From Nitrospirales bacterium LBB_01 (GTDB lineage Bacteria > Nitrospirota > Thermodesulfovibrionia > Thermodesulfovibrionales > Magnetobacteriaceae), in the NCBI GenBank assembly GCA_004376055.2, contig CP049016.1:1054001-1118000 (forward strand): 64,000 nucleotides of DNA, read 5' to 3'. Position numbers and translations under genes: made by a program. The notes under the pieces are model-generated. The model searched no databases. It saw nothing but the letters and a program-made list of their open reading frames with translations, and was not told the origin of the DNA. Of the stretch, positions 35,704-44,116 are shown one piece after another. Each line of letters starts with the position of its first letter. Positions within the stretch are counted from its first letter, which is position 1.

Positions 35704-37149
35704 ATGAGTGGGCAGTTTAGGATATTTACGGCAGTTGTGTGTTTAATACTTATAGCTATAGTTTCTATGGTGGGGGGTGCTGACAGAGGCGCAGCTATCA
35801 AGATTAAAGACAATAGTGGAAAAGAAGTAAACCTTTACGGTGAAAGTCATGCTCTTGTAATTGGTGTTTCTGCGTATCAGGCTGGTTGGCCTAAATTACC
35901 TGGCGTTATCAATGACGTGGAGGTTGTTACTACGCTTTTGACCGAGCAAGGATTTGAAGTCGTTACCGTCATCAATCCCAGCAGAGACAAACTTTTAATG
36001 GCTTTTGACGATTTCATTCAAAAATATGGTTCAAAACCCGATAACAGGCTGCTATTTTATTTTGCTGGCCATGGGCATACAGTAAAGAAGTCTTATGGCG
36101 ATGATATGGGTTACATTGTACCGGTTGACGCACCCAGACCGGATAAAGACAGATCGGGTTTTTTAGCAAAAGCTGTAGATATGCAGCAAATAGAGTCTTA
36201 TGCTAAAAGAATTGATGCTAAGCATGCGTTATTTCTTTTTGACAGTTGTTTTTCGGGTTCTATTTTTGATATGTCAAGAGCAGTGCCTGAAATTATTTCT
36301 TATAAAGCCTCAAAACCTGTGCGTCAATTTATCACCTCAGGAGCAGCAGATGAGCCCGTGCCTGATAAGAGTATCTTTCTGGAGCAATTTAAGGCAGCTT
36401 TAGAGGGTGCAGCCGCTGACAAAGACGGCTATATAACCGGCACAGCATTGGGGGAGTATTTACAAAACACCGTCACTAATTACTCTAAGGGTACACAGCA
36501 CCCACAATACGGTAAAATCAGAAATCCCAAACTTGATAAAGGTGATTTTGTTTTTAAAGTGAAAGAAGAGGTAGCTGTTGCCACAATACCAACCAGCGGC
36601 GATTCTCCGTCAAAAAAAACAGGCAAGTTCAGTCTGGATGACTTAAAACGGCAGCGTGAGGTGGAAGCTCAAAATGCAAAAAAACTTGAGGAGATGAAGA
36701 GTGCATTCAGTGAACTTAAGTCCTATTTACAAACCGAATCCAATGTGGATAATAAAATAACTGCCTTGACAAGGTTTAATGATGTTTTTTCAGAGGAGGG
36801 TTCCTCCTCAGTTGAGGCTAAGGTAATTATGGATGAGGTGAAGGATCTGTTTGAGAAATTAAAGTATAGCACAAGGGCAACAAATACACCTACGGATGAA
36901 AGCAGGTCAAAACCTGAACCTACGCCAACTCCTAATAAGGATAACTCACAGAAAACTACCAATGCAATAGATGAACTTGGCACATTTAAAAACCTTAGCG
37001 GAGATAACAAAGCAAAGGCAAATTATTTACCTACGGATGAAAGTACGTCAAAACCTGAACCTACGCCAACTCCTGATAAAAATAACTCTCAGAAAACTAC
37101 CAATGTTGTAAATGAACTTGGCACATTTAAAAACCTTAGCGGCAACTGA
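35704..37149 (+). CDS. Caspase-like peptidase with tandem repeats (second copy)
   Basis: The 481 residues are identical to those of 19418-20863: signal peptide, His in AGHGH, Cys in DSCFSGS, and two C-terminal repeats of about 44 residues. Even the internal repeats, which are prone to slippage, have not diverged between copies, which argues for a very recent duplication or an artefact. Confidence 0.88.
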   Translation: MSGQFRIFTAVVCLILIAIVSMVGGADRGAAIKIKDNSGKEVNLYGESHALVIGVSAYQAGWPKLPGVINDVEVVTTLLTEQGFEVVTVINPSRDKLLMAFDDFIQKYGSKPDNRLLFYFAGHGHTVKKSYGDDMGYIVPVDAPRPDKDRSGFLAKAVDMQQIESYAKRIDAKHALFLFDSCFSGSIFDMSRAVPEIISYKASKPVRQFITSGAADEPVPDKSIFLEQFKAALEGAAADKDGYITGTALGEYLQNTVTNYSKGTQHPQYGKIRNPKLDKGDFVFKVKEEVAVATIPTSGDSPSKKTGKFSLDDLKRQREVEAQNAKKLEEMKSAFSELKSYLQTESNVDNKITALTRFNDVFSEEGSSSVEAKVIMDEVKDLFEKLKYSTRATNTPTDESRSKPEPTPTPNKDNSQKTTNAIDELGTFKNLSGDNKAKANYLPTDESTSKPEPTPTPDKNNSQKTTNVVNELGTFKNLSGN

Positions 37150-37158
37150 CATCTGAGT

Positions 37159-37647
37159 ATGTCTGGAGGTGTACTCTGTACGGATGATGAGTGTTACATG
37201 GGTGAAGCGCTTAAGGAGGCGTCCCTTGCATTAGAATCCGGGGATGTGCCTGTAGGGGCTGTGATAGTCAGTAGTAATGGCACAATAATTTCAAGAGCAC
37301 ATAATATAAAGGAGCAGTTAGGAGATCCTACTGCCCATGCTGAAACCTTAGCAATCAGGGAAGCGTGCAGGATAACTGGAGACTGGAGACTTAAGGGCTT
37401 AACACTTTATGTGACAAAGGAGCCCTGTGTAATGTGTGCTGGGGCAATATTAAATTCCCGCATAAGCCGTCTGGTGTATGGCTCAGTTGATACAAAGGCA
37501 GGTGCAGTTAATTCGCTCTATAATCTACTAAATGATGTTAGATTAAATCACAGAGTAATTGTTACCTCTGGCATTTTACAGAGGGAATGTACGATACTAT
37601 TGAAAGAATTTTTTGAGTTGTTAAGGAGAGGTTGCCGAGCGGTTTAA
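37159..37647 (+). CDS. tadA: tRNA-adenosine deaminase TadA (second copy)
   Basis: The 162 residues are identical to those of 18920-19408, with HAE and PCxxC zinc motifs. The 3' end again overlaps tRNA-Ser(CGA) by 23 bp. Confidence 0.94.
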   Translation: MSGGVLCTDDECYMGEALKEASLALESGDVPVGAVIVSSNGTIISRAHNIKEQLGDPTAHAETLAIREACRITGDWRLKGLTLYVTKEPCVMCAGAILNSRISRLVYGSVDTKAGAVNSLYNLLNDVRLNHRVIVTSGILQRECTILLKEFFELLRRGCRAV

Positions 37648-37711
37648 GGCGGCGGTCTCGAAAATCGTTGTGGGGGTGACTCCACCGGGGGTTCGAATCC
37701 CCCCCTCTCCG
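37625..37711 (+). tRNA. tRNA-Ser (anticodon CGA), second copy
   Basis: Exact mirror of 18856-18942, with a 7-bp acceptor stem, anticodon CGA and a long variable arm. Two identical genes now serve the UCG codon. Confidence 0.95.
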
Positions 37712-37871
37712 CTGTTTTTATCGTTATAAATCAATATGTTAGCTCTCCAAGAACCCTAAAAATACCGTCACCAGTTTTTTTGGCAGTGTGATGTAGTTGA
37801 CCGATAAGCATAGAATCGGAGTGGCATAGATAAAGAGACTTTGGATGGTCTTAAAGCCAACTTTATGGGAG

Positions 37872-38696
37872 TCAGATTATAACCCTATTTATCATTGCAG
37901 GCCCTCTCTGAACAGTGCGGTAATAGCGTACAGCAGGTCTGCCAAATACCATGAAATACCCTATATGATGGTCTTCTGGAATTCCTATTTTCTTTCTAAG
38001 CTCCGGCACAATAGCAGTAACAGCCCATTTTAAAAGACCATTCCAAAGTGTGCCTATTCCCATGCTTTGTGCCAACAACTCAAAATATGTAAGCGCTATG
38101 AGAGTGTCTGCCTCAGGACAAGGGGCGTCTTTTGGAGCTGATACGGCAAGCATGTGTGGTGCACCACGGAAAATAATGTCTTTGCCTGCATCCCAGGCGT
38201 CAACTACGAAAGAGTAGAATTCAAATCCCTGGGGGATGGCATTGTTTGCAACTGCTCTGCGGATTCCTGACATTGTTTCCTCTCTTATTTTGTCCATAAC
38301 AAGAGGGTCACTAACAACTGTAAAAAGATTCTGTCTTGTATTTCTACCTGTCGGTGAATTTACTACGACATCCAACAGACCACTTATAGTCTCCCACGGT
38401 ATAGGCTCCTTCAAATATCGTCTCACAGCCCGCCGTCCCTTCATAAGTACCTCAAGCTTACTGGTTTCAGGCAGATTTCCTTCAAGTTTGGTCGCATTGT
38501 CCGGATTAAGACCTAAAATGCTGACTGCTCCTTCACTGCAAACCGCAAAACAATGCTCACACTGAATACATTCGCTTTCCTTTCCTTGAATGATTGCAGG
38601 ATATTCGCTTTCAAATGCAATAATATTCATTACACAATCTTCTATACACTCACCGCACTTGATACATCGTTCTTTATTAACTGAAAACTCCGTCAT
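37872..38696 (-). CDS. Ferredoxin-nitroreductase fusion (second copy)
   Basis: The 274 residues are identical to those of 17871-18695, with two CxxCxxCxxxC cluster sites and the FMN nitroreductase domain. The ATG at 38696 has the same GGGGAG site. Confidence 0.9.
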   Translation of the reverse strand: MTEFSVNKERCIKCGECIEDCVMNIIAFESEYPAIIQGKESECIQCEHCFAVCSEGAVSILGLNPDNATKLEGNLPETSKLEVLMKGRRAVRRYLKEPIPWETISGLLDVVVNSPTGRNTRQNLFTVVSDPLVMDKIREETMSGIRRAVANNAIPQGFEFYSFVVDAWDAGKDIIFRGAPHMLAVSAPKDAPCPEADTLIALTYFELLAQSMGIGTLWNGLLKWAVTAIVPELRKKIGIPEDHHIGYFMVFGRPAVRYYRTVQRGPAMINRVII

Positions 38697-38782
38697 ATTA
38701 TGCTCCCCTTTGCAAAAAAAACTTTCATTTCCAATTCCAACCTGAACACCATCCAGATTCACTTGTACTTTCATGTCAGTCA

Positions 38783-39670
38783 CTATAGTATGATTTCATG
38801 GCCCTCCTGAGCCAGGAAAAACGGCGGTGTTCCGGAGGATAATGGATATTGCTTGAGAGCATCCTGATATAATTGCTCCAGATTGTCGTCACCTCGTGTA
38901 GGTTCGTGATGTGTCATGTATAAACTCTTAACCTCTGCCGCCTTTGCCATTGCTATAGTGCTCTTAATGGTGCCATGTCCCCAGCCTCTTTTTATTTTGT
39001 ATTCATCCTCGGTATATGCAGCGTCGGCTATCAGAACGTCCACTCCACGTATGATATCATACATCTGCCCGTTTTTGAAGGATATAAGATTTTCATATTC
39101 AGCGAAGTAATCATCCCCAGGCTCGTATATATTATAAAGAGGCTCGTTATCACCTGTAAAAAACATGGCTTTACCATTACTTTCTATTCTGTAGCCATAG
39201 TTAAGAACCGGATGATTCATCAGAATGTTTGTTATTTTAGCAGAGCCAACTGTAACAGTTTGTTTTTCTACTAAAGTGTGATAATTGATTTCTGCTTTAA
39301 GTTCCGCTTCACGGACAGGAAAGAAACAATATTCCATCTGGGTGGACATTATATCTTTCACAGACTTACGGGATATCGGATCAAATGCCCCATATATGTC
39401 TATTTTATTATTAGGTATGAAAATCGGCACAAAAAACGGAAGCCCCTGAATGTGATCCCAATGCGTATGTGTTATAAAAATAGAACAACTCAAAGGTAGT
39501 TTAGATAAATATGTAAATGACAGTGGAGCAATGCCAGTTCCTGCATCTAAAACTATATGGTCACCCTCGTCTGTTTCCACCTCTATACAGGTTGTATTAC
39601 CGCCATACTTAACGGTTTTAGGCCCAGGAGAGGCAATTGAACCTCTAACTCCCCAAAACCGTATCCTCAT
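38783..39670 (-). CDS. Metallo-beta-lactamase-fold hydrolase (second copy)
   Basis: The 295 residues are identical to those of 16897-17784, with the HxHxDH metal site in THTHWDH. It follows the HDOD gene by 7 bp as in the left arm. Confidence 0.9.
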   Translation of the reverse strand: MRIRFWGVRGSIASPGPKTVKYGGNTTCIEVETDEGDHIVLDAGTGIAPLSFTYLSKLPLSCSIFITHTHWDHIQGLPFFVPIFIPNNKIDIYGAFDPISRKSVKDIMSTQMEYCFFPVREAELKAEINYHTLVEKQTVTVGSAKITNILMNHPVLNYGYRIESNGKAMFFTGDNEPLYNIYEPGDDYFAEYENLISFKNGQMYDIIRGVDVLIADAAYTEDEYKIKRGWGHGTIKSTIAMAKAAEVKSLYMTHHEPTRGDDNLEQLYQDALKQYPLSSGTPPFFLAQEGHEIIL

Positions 39671-39677
39671 TCGTTAC

Positions 39678-40532
39678 TCATGCTTTGATGAAAGACTGGG
39701 CTTTCTCTATTTCGCTGTCAAGATTTTCAAAAGAGGTAATAATTGCAGGCAAATCCGTGCCAAAACGATCAAAAATTCTTTTTGGGATAGTATCCAGTAA
39801 AATCTCTCCGCCAAAACCTATACTAAGCTGCTTTGTTATCTGATTGGCCATAAACACGAAGTCTGTAAACTCTGAACTCTCTGTCCCTTCCTCTGTAAGA
39901 CTGTGATGCCGGCTTATGCAGTCAACCAGTGCGGCAGGAAGCTTCCATTTCTTGGCAAGCATCGAGCCTATATAAGCATGATTATAGCCTATTACCTTTT
40001 GTTCGGCATTATACAGAGTAATCCCCTCCTCTTTTGCCATGTCAAGAGCCTGCTTAAACTTATCCGGGAGATATTGAGCAAAAACAATTTTGCCAATATC
40101 ATGCAGCATACCTGCCAAAAAATAATCAAAAATTACATTGTCTGCAACCCCTGATTTTTTGGCAAGAAGTTTGGTTATTGTTGCGACCGATAAACAGTGC
40201 AGGAGAAACTTATCAATATCAAAACCAGCCTTGTTTCTGCGAGGTAACACACCCAAAGTAGAGGTAATTATTGCAAGGTTTTTCACCGTATTAAGTCCGA
40301 TATAGACAACGGCATGGTTTATAGATGTTATTTTTTGAGAAAGCCCAAAACTTGCCGAGTTTACGAGCTTAAGTATATTAAGTATCAATACAGGGTCATG
40401 TTCGATAACCTCCACAAGTTCCTTGGGATTACAGTTTATATTTGAGGTTAACTCAATAATCCGGTGAACGCTCTTAGGGAAAGCCGGCATACTTTCCACC
40501 ATCTCAAACATCTGTTTTTGGCTATCTTCCAT
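39678..40532 (-). CDS. HDOD-domain signalling protein (second copy)
   Basis: The 284 residues are identical to those of 16035-16889, including MLHDIGKIVF. The ATG at 40532 is preferred over the TTG at 40550 for the same reason. Confidence 0.9.
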   Translation of the reverse strand: MEDSQKQMFEMVESMPAFPKSVHRIIELTSNINCNPKELVEVIEHDPVLILNILKLVNSASFGLSQKITSINHAVVYIGLNTVKNLAIITSTLGVLPRRNKAGFDIDKFLLHCLSVATITKLLAKKSGVADNVIFDYFLAGMLHDIGKIVFAQYLPDKFKQALDMAKEEGITLYNAEQKVIGYNHAYIGSMLAKKWKLPAALVDCISRHHSLTEEGTESSEFTDFVFMANQITKQLSIGFGGEILLDTIPKRIFDRFGTDLPAIITSFENLDSEIEKAQSFIKA

Positions 40533-40707
40533 CTTCTTCCTTAAACACAAGACTTAGCTCAGTAATTTTAAGCATCTTAATTATATCCATATCACACGCA
40601 ATGAAATCATTCATCCTGTAGTGTATTATATATAAAGTCCATCATTAAGTCAAAGTGCATATGTACCGTCACCAGCTTTTTTAAACCCTTTGAAATAAAA
40701 ACTCCTT

Positions 40708-41325
40708 TTATTTGAATTCATGTCTCTTTCTGAATTCCCACGGAGGCTCAGGGGCTTTTTGCCGCCACAGTCCGAGTTTCTTTTCACTAGCTGCAATTTT
40801 AGCATCGACGTACCTGCCTGAGTCCTCCTTCTTAAGGTATTTAACGTATGCCCATGCGTAGCCTCTTTTTACCATCTCAAGGTTTATGTCAAGTCCATCT
40901 CGGGTAATCAGACATATCTCCCGGTTATAGGAGCTATCCCCTGTTGTGGTAACTTCAACTGTGTATCCAGAAACTAACTTTTTTAACTCCTGCAAAGACT
41001 CAACGGCATAAGGCTGTCCTTTCTGTGACATGTTGGAGACCTCAGGAGCGTCAATCCCATAAAGTCGGCAAATAAAGCGCTTGTTTCCCTCTAATGGCGC
41101 AACCACAACAGTGTCACCGTCATACACTCTCACCACGCGGGCTTTTATCGGAGTGCCGGCAGGTTTGTATATCTTCTCTAAGTACGGAATTTTTCTAACG
41201 AGTGTGGGAATTTGCTTTTTGTACCGCGGATAAAAACCAAAAATCGTTACGTAAATCAAAACAGCTATTATTAATAAATAAACTACCCTTCTAAGAAAAT
41301 TTCCTTTGCCCTTTTTCTTTGCCAC
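40708..41325 (-). CDS. Membrane-anchored thermonuclease-like protein (second copy)
   Basis: The 205 residues are identical to those of 15242-15859: one membrane helix and an SNase domain with DGDT, RLYGIDAPE and YNRE. It has the same GTG start and the same close -10 box (41333-41338), so it too is probably leaderless. Confidence 0.9.
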   Translation of the reverse strand: MAKKKGKGNFLRRVVYLLIIAVLIYVTIFGFYPRYKKQIPTLVRKIPYLEKIYKPAGTPIKARVVRVYDGDTVVVAPLEGNKRFICRLYGIDAPEVSNMSQKGQPYAVESLQELKKLVSGYTVEVTTTGDSSYNREICLITRDGLDINLEMVKRGYAWAYVKYLKKEDSGRYVDAKIAASEKKLGLWRQKAPEPPWEFRKRHEFK

Positions 41326-41332
41326 AGTTCAT

Positions 41333-41338
41333 ATTATA
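41333..41338 (-). promoter_or_regulatory. -10 box for leaderless nuclease mRNA (second copy)
   Basis: TATAAT on the minus strand, 7 nt before the GTG at 41325; mirror of 15229-15234. Confidence 0.5.
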
Positions 41339-41465
41339 CACGAGATGACTGCATTTTATTAAACTGCTCTTATAATTACGATAAAGAGCATTCCGAATAC
41401 CATTTTAAATGTGAGCGTCTTAATTGACCCAAAGGTGTCATAACTGTGGAAAGTTAAATATTGCT

Positions 41466-41630
41466 TTAAGGTTCTACATGTTTAAAGAATTTTTTGCCTA
41501 CCCCGCACAACGGGCATTTCCAGTCCTCCGGTAAATCCTCAAATTTTGTACCAGATGGTATCTTTCCCTTCTTGTCACCCTTTGCCGGGTTATATATATA
41601 ACCACAATTAGCTGCCGGACACTGCCACAT
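41466..41630 (-). CDS. Rubredoxin, CX4C variant (second copy)
   Basis: The 54 residues are identical to those of 14937-15101, with CPAANCGY and CPLCGV as iron ligands and the same GGGAGG site. Confidence 0.93.
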   Translation of the reverse strand: MWQCPAANCGYIYNPAKGDKKGKIPSGTKFEDLPEDWKCPLCGVGKKFFKHVEP

Positions 41631-41777
41631 AGACTTTTACCTCCCATTTTCACATTCTCCTATTCTAAACGACATCAACTAAATTTTTCAATAGTGGTTT
41701 TGTATTGTGTTGGTGTGAAGAAAAATGGTATAGTAGGGGTGTAACCGTGCTAATGAACGTAGCCTGGAGGAATATAT

Positions 41778-42386
41778 ATGGAGACATCAAGCGCCACTAA
41801 CCAAAGAGCAACCGGCTTATTGTTGGTTATCTCCCTGATTGTTGCAATTGCATTTCCAGTGTATAACCTTGCTTTTTTATACCCATCTTTTGATGAACTA
41901 CTTAAGAATAATACTGAAGATGAGGCACTAAGAGTAGCCAATTATTTATCCTCTATGCTTCCTGTAACTTTAGGTAAAATTAACAAAAATGACATCTCTG
42001 AGGGGTTTATTAAGAATTTGCAGACTATGCAGGTGGAATTTAAGATTATAGAACTCAAAATTTATGCTCCCGATGGCGAGGTTCTGTACTCTTCAGATGC
42101 AGAGGATATCGGAGATGTAAACAAAAATACCTACTTTCAACAAATCGTAGCCAAAGGGCAAAAATACACTAAAGTCGTACCTAAAGAGACTAAATCATTA
42201 GAGAATAAAATTATAAAGTTAGATGTTGTTGAGACATACATCCCAGTTATGAAAGATAACAGGTTTGTCGGAGCATTTGAGATTTACTACGATATAACAC
42301 AGAAAAAGGCGTTGCTCTCAAGTTTGGTATCACGTTCATCCATTATGGTTATTATCCTGTCTATTATTTTTATGGCGATGTCACTG
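41778..42386 (+). pseudogene. N-terminal part of split sensor kinase (second copy)
   Basis: The 203 codons are identical to 14181-14789 and end at the IS3 edge. Unlike in the left arm, no kinase 3' part lies beyond the IS, so this copy is an orphan and cannot be repaired by IS excision. Confidence 0.9.
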
Positions 42387-42494
42387 TATAGTGGACCCCA
42401 TTGTCAAGACCACTTTTTAGTGGACTTAAGGTATAGCCCTCTAAGAGGGTATTTAGTCTGTTAGTATAAGGGTAAGGGATAGGGTAATGCATCC

Positions 42495-43322
42495 TTACGC
42501 CGCCATCGCAAAATCAGAGCTTTTATAAACCTCGGCAGGTGTTTTGCCTCTAAGCGTAGAATGCGGACGCTCATTGTTATAAAAATCAAAATAGCTCCTT
42601 AGCGCTTTAATCAACTCATCAACAGTTTCATAATCTTTTATATAAACCTCCTCATACTTGACACTGCGCCACAGCCGCTCAATCATGATATTATCCATAG
42701 CCCGTCCTCTGCCATCCATACTTATCCGAATCCCATTGCTCTGAAGCACATTGATAAACGCTGCCCCTGTATACTGGCTGCCTTGATCTGTGTTGAATAT
42801 CTCAGGACTGCCATAGAGCCTAAGGGCTCGCTCAAGGCTACTTACGCAAAAACCATCATCCATTGTCACTGACACCTCCCATGACAGCACATAGCGGCTA
42901 TACCAGTCCATTACTGCTGTCAGATACACAAAGCCATGTCTCATTCGAATATACGTTATATCACTGCACCAGACTTGGTTGATGATAGTAATATCTAATA
43001 ATCGCAGTAGATAAGGGTAAACTTTATGTTGCTTATTCCGTACTGTCGTTCTTTTTCTGGGTGCTATAGATACAAGACCCATCAACATCATCAAACGCTT
43101 TACTCGCTTGCGATTTACTTTATATCCTGCTCGGAAAAGAATGTAAACCATTGTGCGGCTTCCATACCATGGATGCATTGTGTACTGCTCATCTATTGCC
43201 CTCATCACCTTCAAATTCTCCTCGCTCTCCGGTACTGCCTGACGATAATAACTGGAGCGTGGAAGGCTTAGCAGGTTACACTGCTGACGAATACTCAATT
43301 CCTTATTTGCTGGCTCTATCAT
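42495..43322 (-). CDS. IS3 OrfB, DDE transposase (right copy)
   Basis: The 275 residues are identical to those of 13245-14072, with DDE residues in SDITYI, TDQGSQ and ERLWRS. The intact frame is expected to be joined to OrfA by the -1 frameshift. Confidence 0.95.
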   Translation of the reverse strand: MIEPANKELSIRQQCNLLSLPRSSYYRQAVPESEENLKVMRAIDEQYTMHPWYGSRTMVYILFRAGYKVNRKRVKRLMMLMGLVSIAPRKRTTVRNKQHKVYPYLLRLLDITIINQVWCSDITYIRMRHGFVYLTAVMDWYSRYVLSWEVSVTMDDGFCVSSLERALRLYGSPEIFNTDQGSQYTGAAFINVLQSNGIRISMDGRGRAMDNIMIERLWRSVKYEEVYIKDYETVDELIKALRSYFDFYNNERPHSTLRGKTPAEVYKSSDFAMAA

Positions 43323-43336
43323 CGCTCGTTTCTCAC

Positions 43337-43630
43337 TTACCGTTGCGCAAGTAACAGGCTCTTTTTTTTTAGCCAGTCCACTTCTACTTGCAACTTCCCT
43401 ATTTGACTATATAACCGCTCTCGCTCTGATTCATATGCCGCCTGAGAATTTTCTTGCACTCCATTAAATAACGTTGACGCCCCTTCTACTAAATGCTTTT
43501 TCCATTCATTCACCTGGTTCACATGAATATCAAATTCCTGCGCTATCTCATTGGCTGTCCTCTGACCTTTGAGCGCTTCTATTGCTACTTTTGCTTTGTA
43601 CTCTTTGCCAAACTTCCGTCTGTTTTTCAT
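43337..43630 (-). CDS. IS3 OrfA (right copy)
   Basis: The 97 residues are identical to those of 12937-13230, including the A9G slippery run near the end. Confidence 0.93.
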   Translation of the reverse strand: MKNRRKFGKEYKAKVAIEALKGQRTANEIAQEFDIHVNQVNEWKKHLVEGASTLFNGVQENSQAAYESERERLYSQIGKLQVEVDWLKKKSLLLAQR

Positions 43631-43697
43631 TTTATCCTCCCATTCATTACAACCAGCTCTATCTTAACTGATTGTCTCATATTTGGGATCCACTATA

Positions 43698-43775
43698 TAT
43701 CGCAGGTCGTACACCCTGTTGCTCATGTCCATGGGAGGCAGGAATCTCAACAAGGTAAATATCCCCAAATTCCAC
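43698..43775 (-). pseudogene. MazF/PemK-like toxin, 5' fragment cut by IS3
   Basis: A frame opens at the GTG at 43775, which overlaps the antitoxin stop (TAGTGG), and gives VEFGDIYLVEIP, then HGHEQQGVRPAI, the conserved MazF/PemK N-terminal strand and loop. After 26 codons it enters the IS3 end and stops at 43677. The remaining 80 or so residues of a normal toxin are absent from the window. The toxin is therefore dead here. Confidence 0.85.
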
Positions 43776-43984
43776 TACAATGCAGCCTCATAATCATTTA
43801 ACGCCTCATCGCTTAATACATCCCATTCATCAAATTCTCTTCTGAGTGAAAAATCAGCATCTCTTTGTGCGGCTATACTCCGTTTAAAGATATGAATAAG
43901 ATTAAGAATGTTTTGCATCTGCTCATCAGGCATATCTTGAAGCTCTTTAAGAATCTCCTCTGTAAACCTGACCTGTGTCTGCAC
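43775..43984 (-). CDS. Antitoxin of a MazF-type pair (orphaned)
   Basis: A 69-residue protein whose C-terminal FDEWDVLSDEALNDYE resembles antitoxins paired with PemK/MazF toxins. The start is GTG at 43984 behind GGAGGTGG. The toxin gene overlaps its stop by one base, as is usual for such operons, but that toxin is truncated by IS3. The protein now has no partner here. The family name is inferred from the toxin remnant and the C-terminal motif. Confidence 0.75.
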   Translation of the reverse strand: MQTQVRFTEEILKELQDMPDEQMQNILNLIHIFKRSIAAQRDADFSLRREFDEWDVLSDEALNDYEAAL

Positions 43985-44050
43985 TTGCCACCTCCACTCT
44001 GATATCCACTATTGTAACTCATCTAATAATTATTTATCCACTCGTTTGAG

Positions 44051-44072
44051 TTTTAAAAGGACTGGATTTCCG
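44051..44072. repeat. Partial MITE/REP core
   Basis: TTTTAAAAGGACTGGATTTCCG matches the left core of the repeat family (one base changed) but the rest of the element is missing. It lies in the 132-bp gap between the antitoxin and TPR-MBL genes. Confidence 0.45.
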
Positions 44073-44116
44073 CAGTGCATGTGGTCGCTGCCCCCTCCGG
44101 CAAATAAAAACTCAGC

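Larger units (their letters stand above)
29986..43697 (-). repeat. Right arm of 13,712-bp inverted duplication
   Basis: Mirror copy of 12870-26581. The inner end overlaps the 116-bp palindrome by one base; the outer end is the terminal base of the IS3 inverted repeat, beyond which lies a truncated mazF-like gene instead of the kinase 3' part. This is probably the derived copy. Confidence 0.97.
42387..43697 (-). mobile_element. IS3-family insertion sequence (right copy)
   Basis: Identical 1,311-bp element in reverse orientation. Its inner flank is the kinase 5' part (CAG side), and its outer flank is a mazF-like gene. The two flanks do not belong to one target, so this copy was not made by a simple insertion here; it sits at a recombination or assembly joint. 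Confidence 0.93.

Noticed and set aside
12870-43697. Prophage or integrative element
   Set aside because: No integrase, structural, replication or conjugation gene lies in the arms or spacer; the content is ordinary chromosomal genes.
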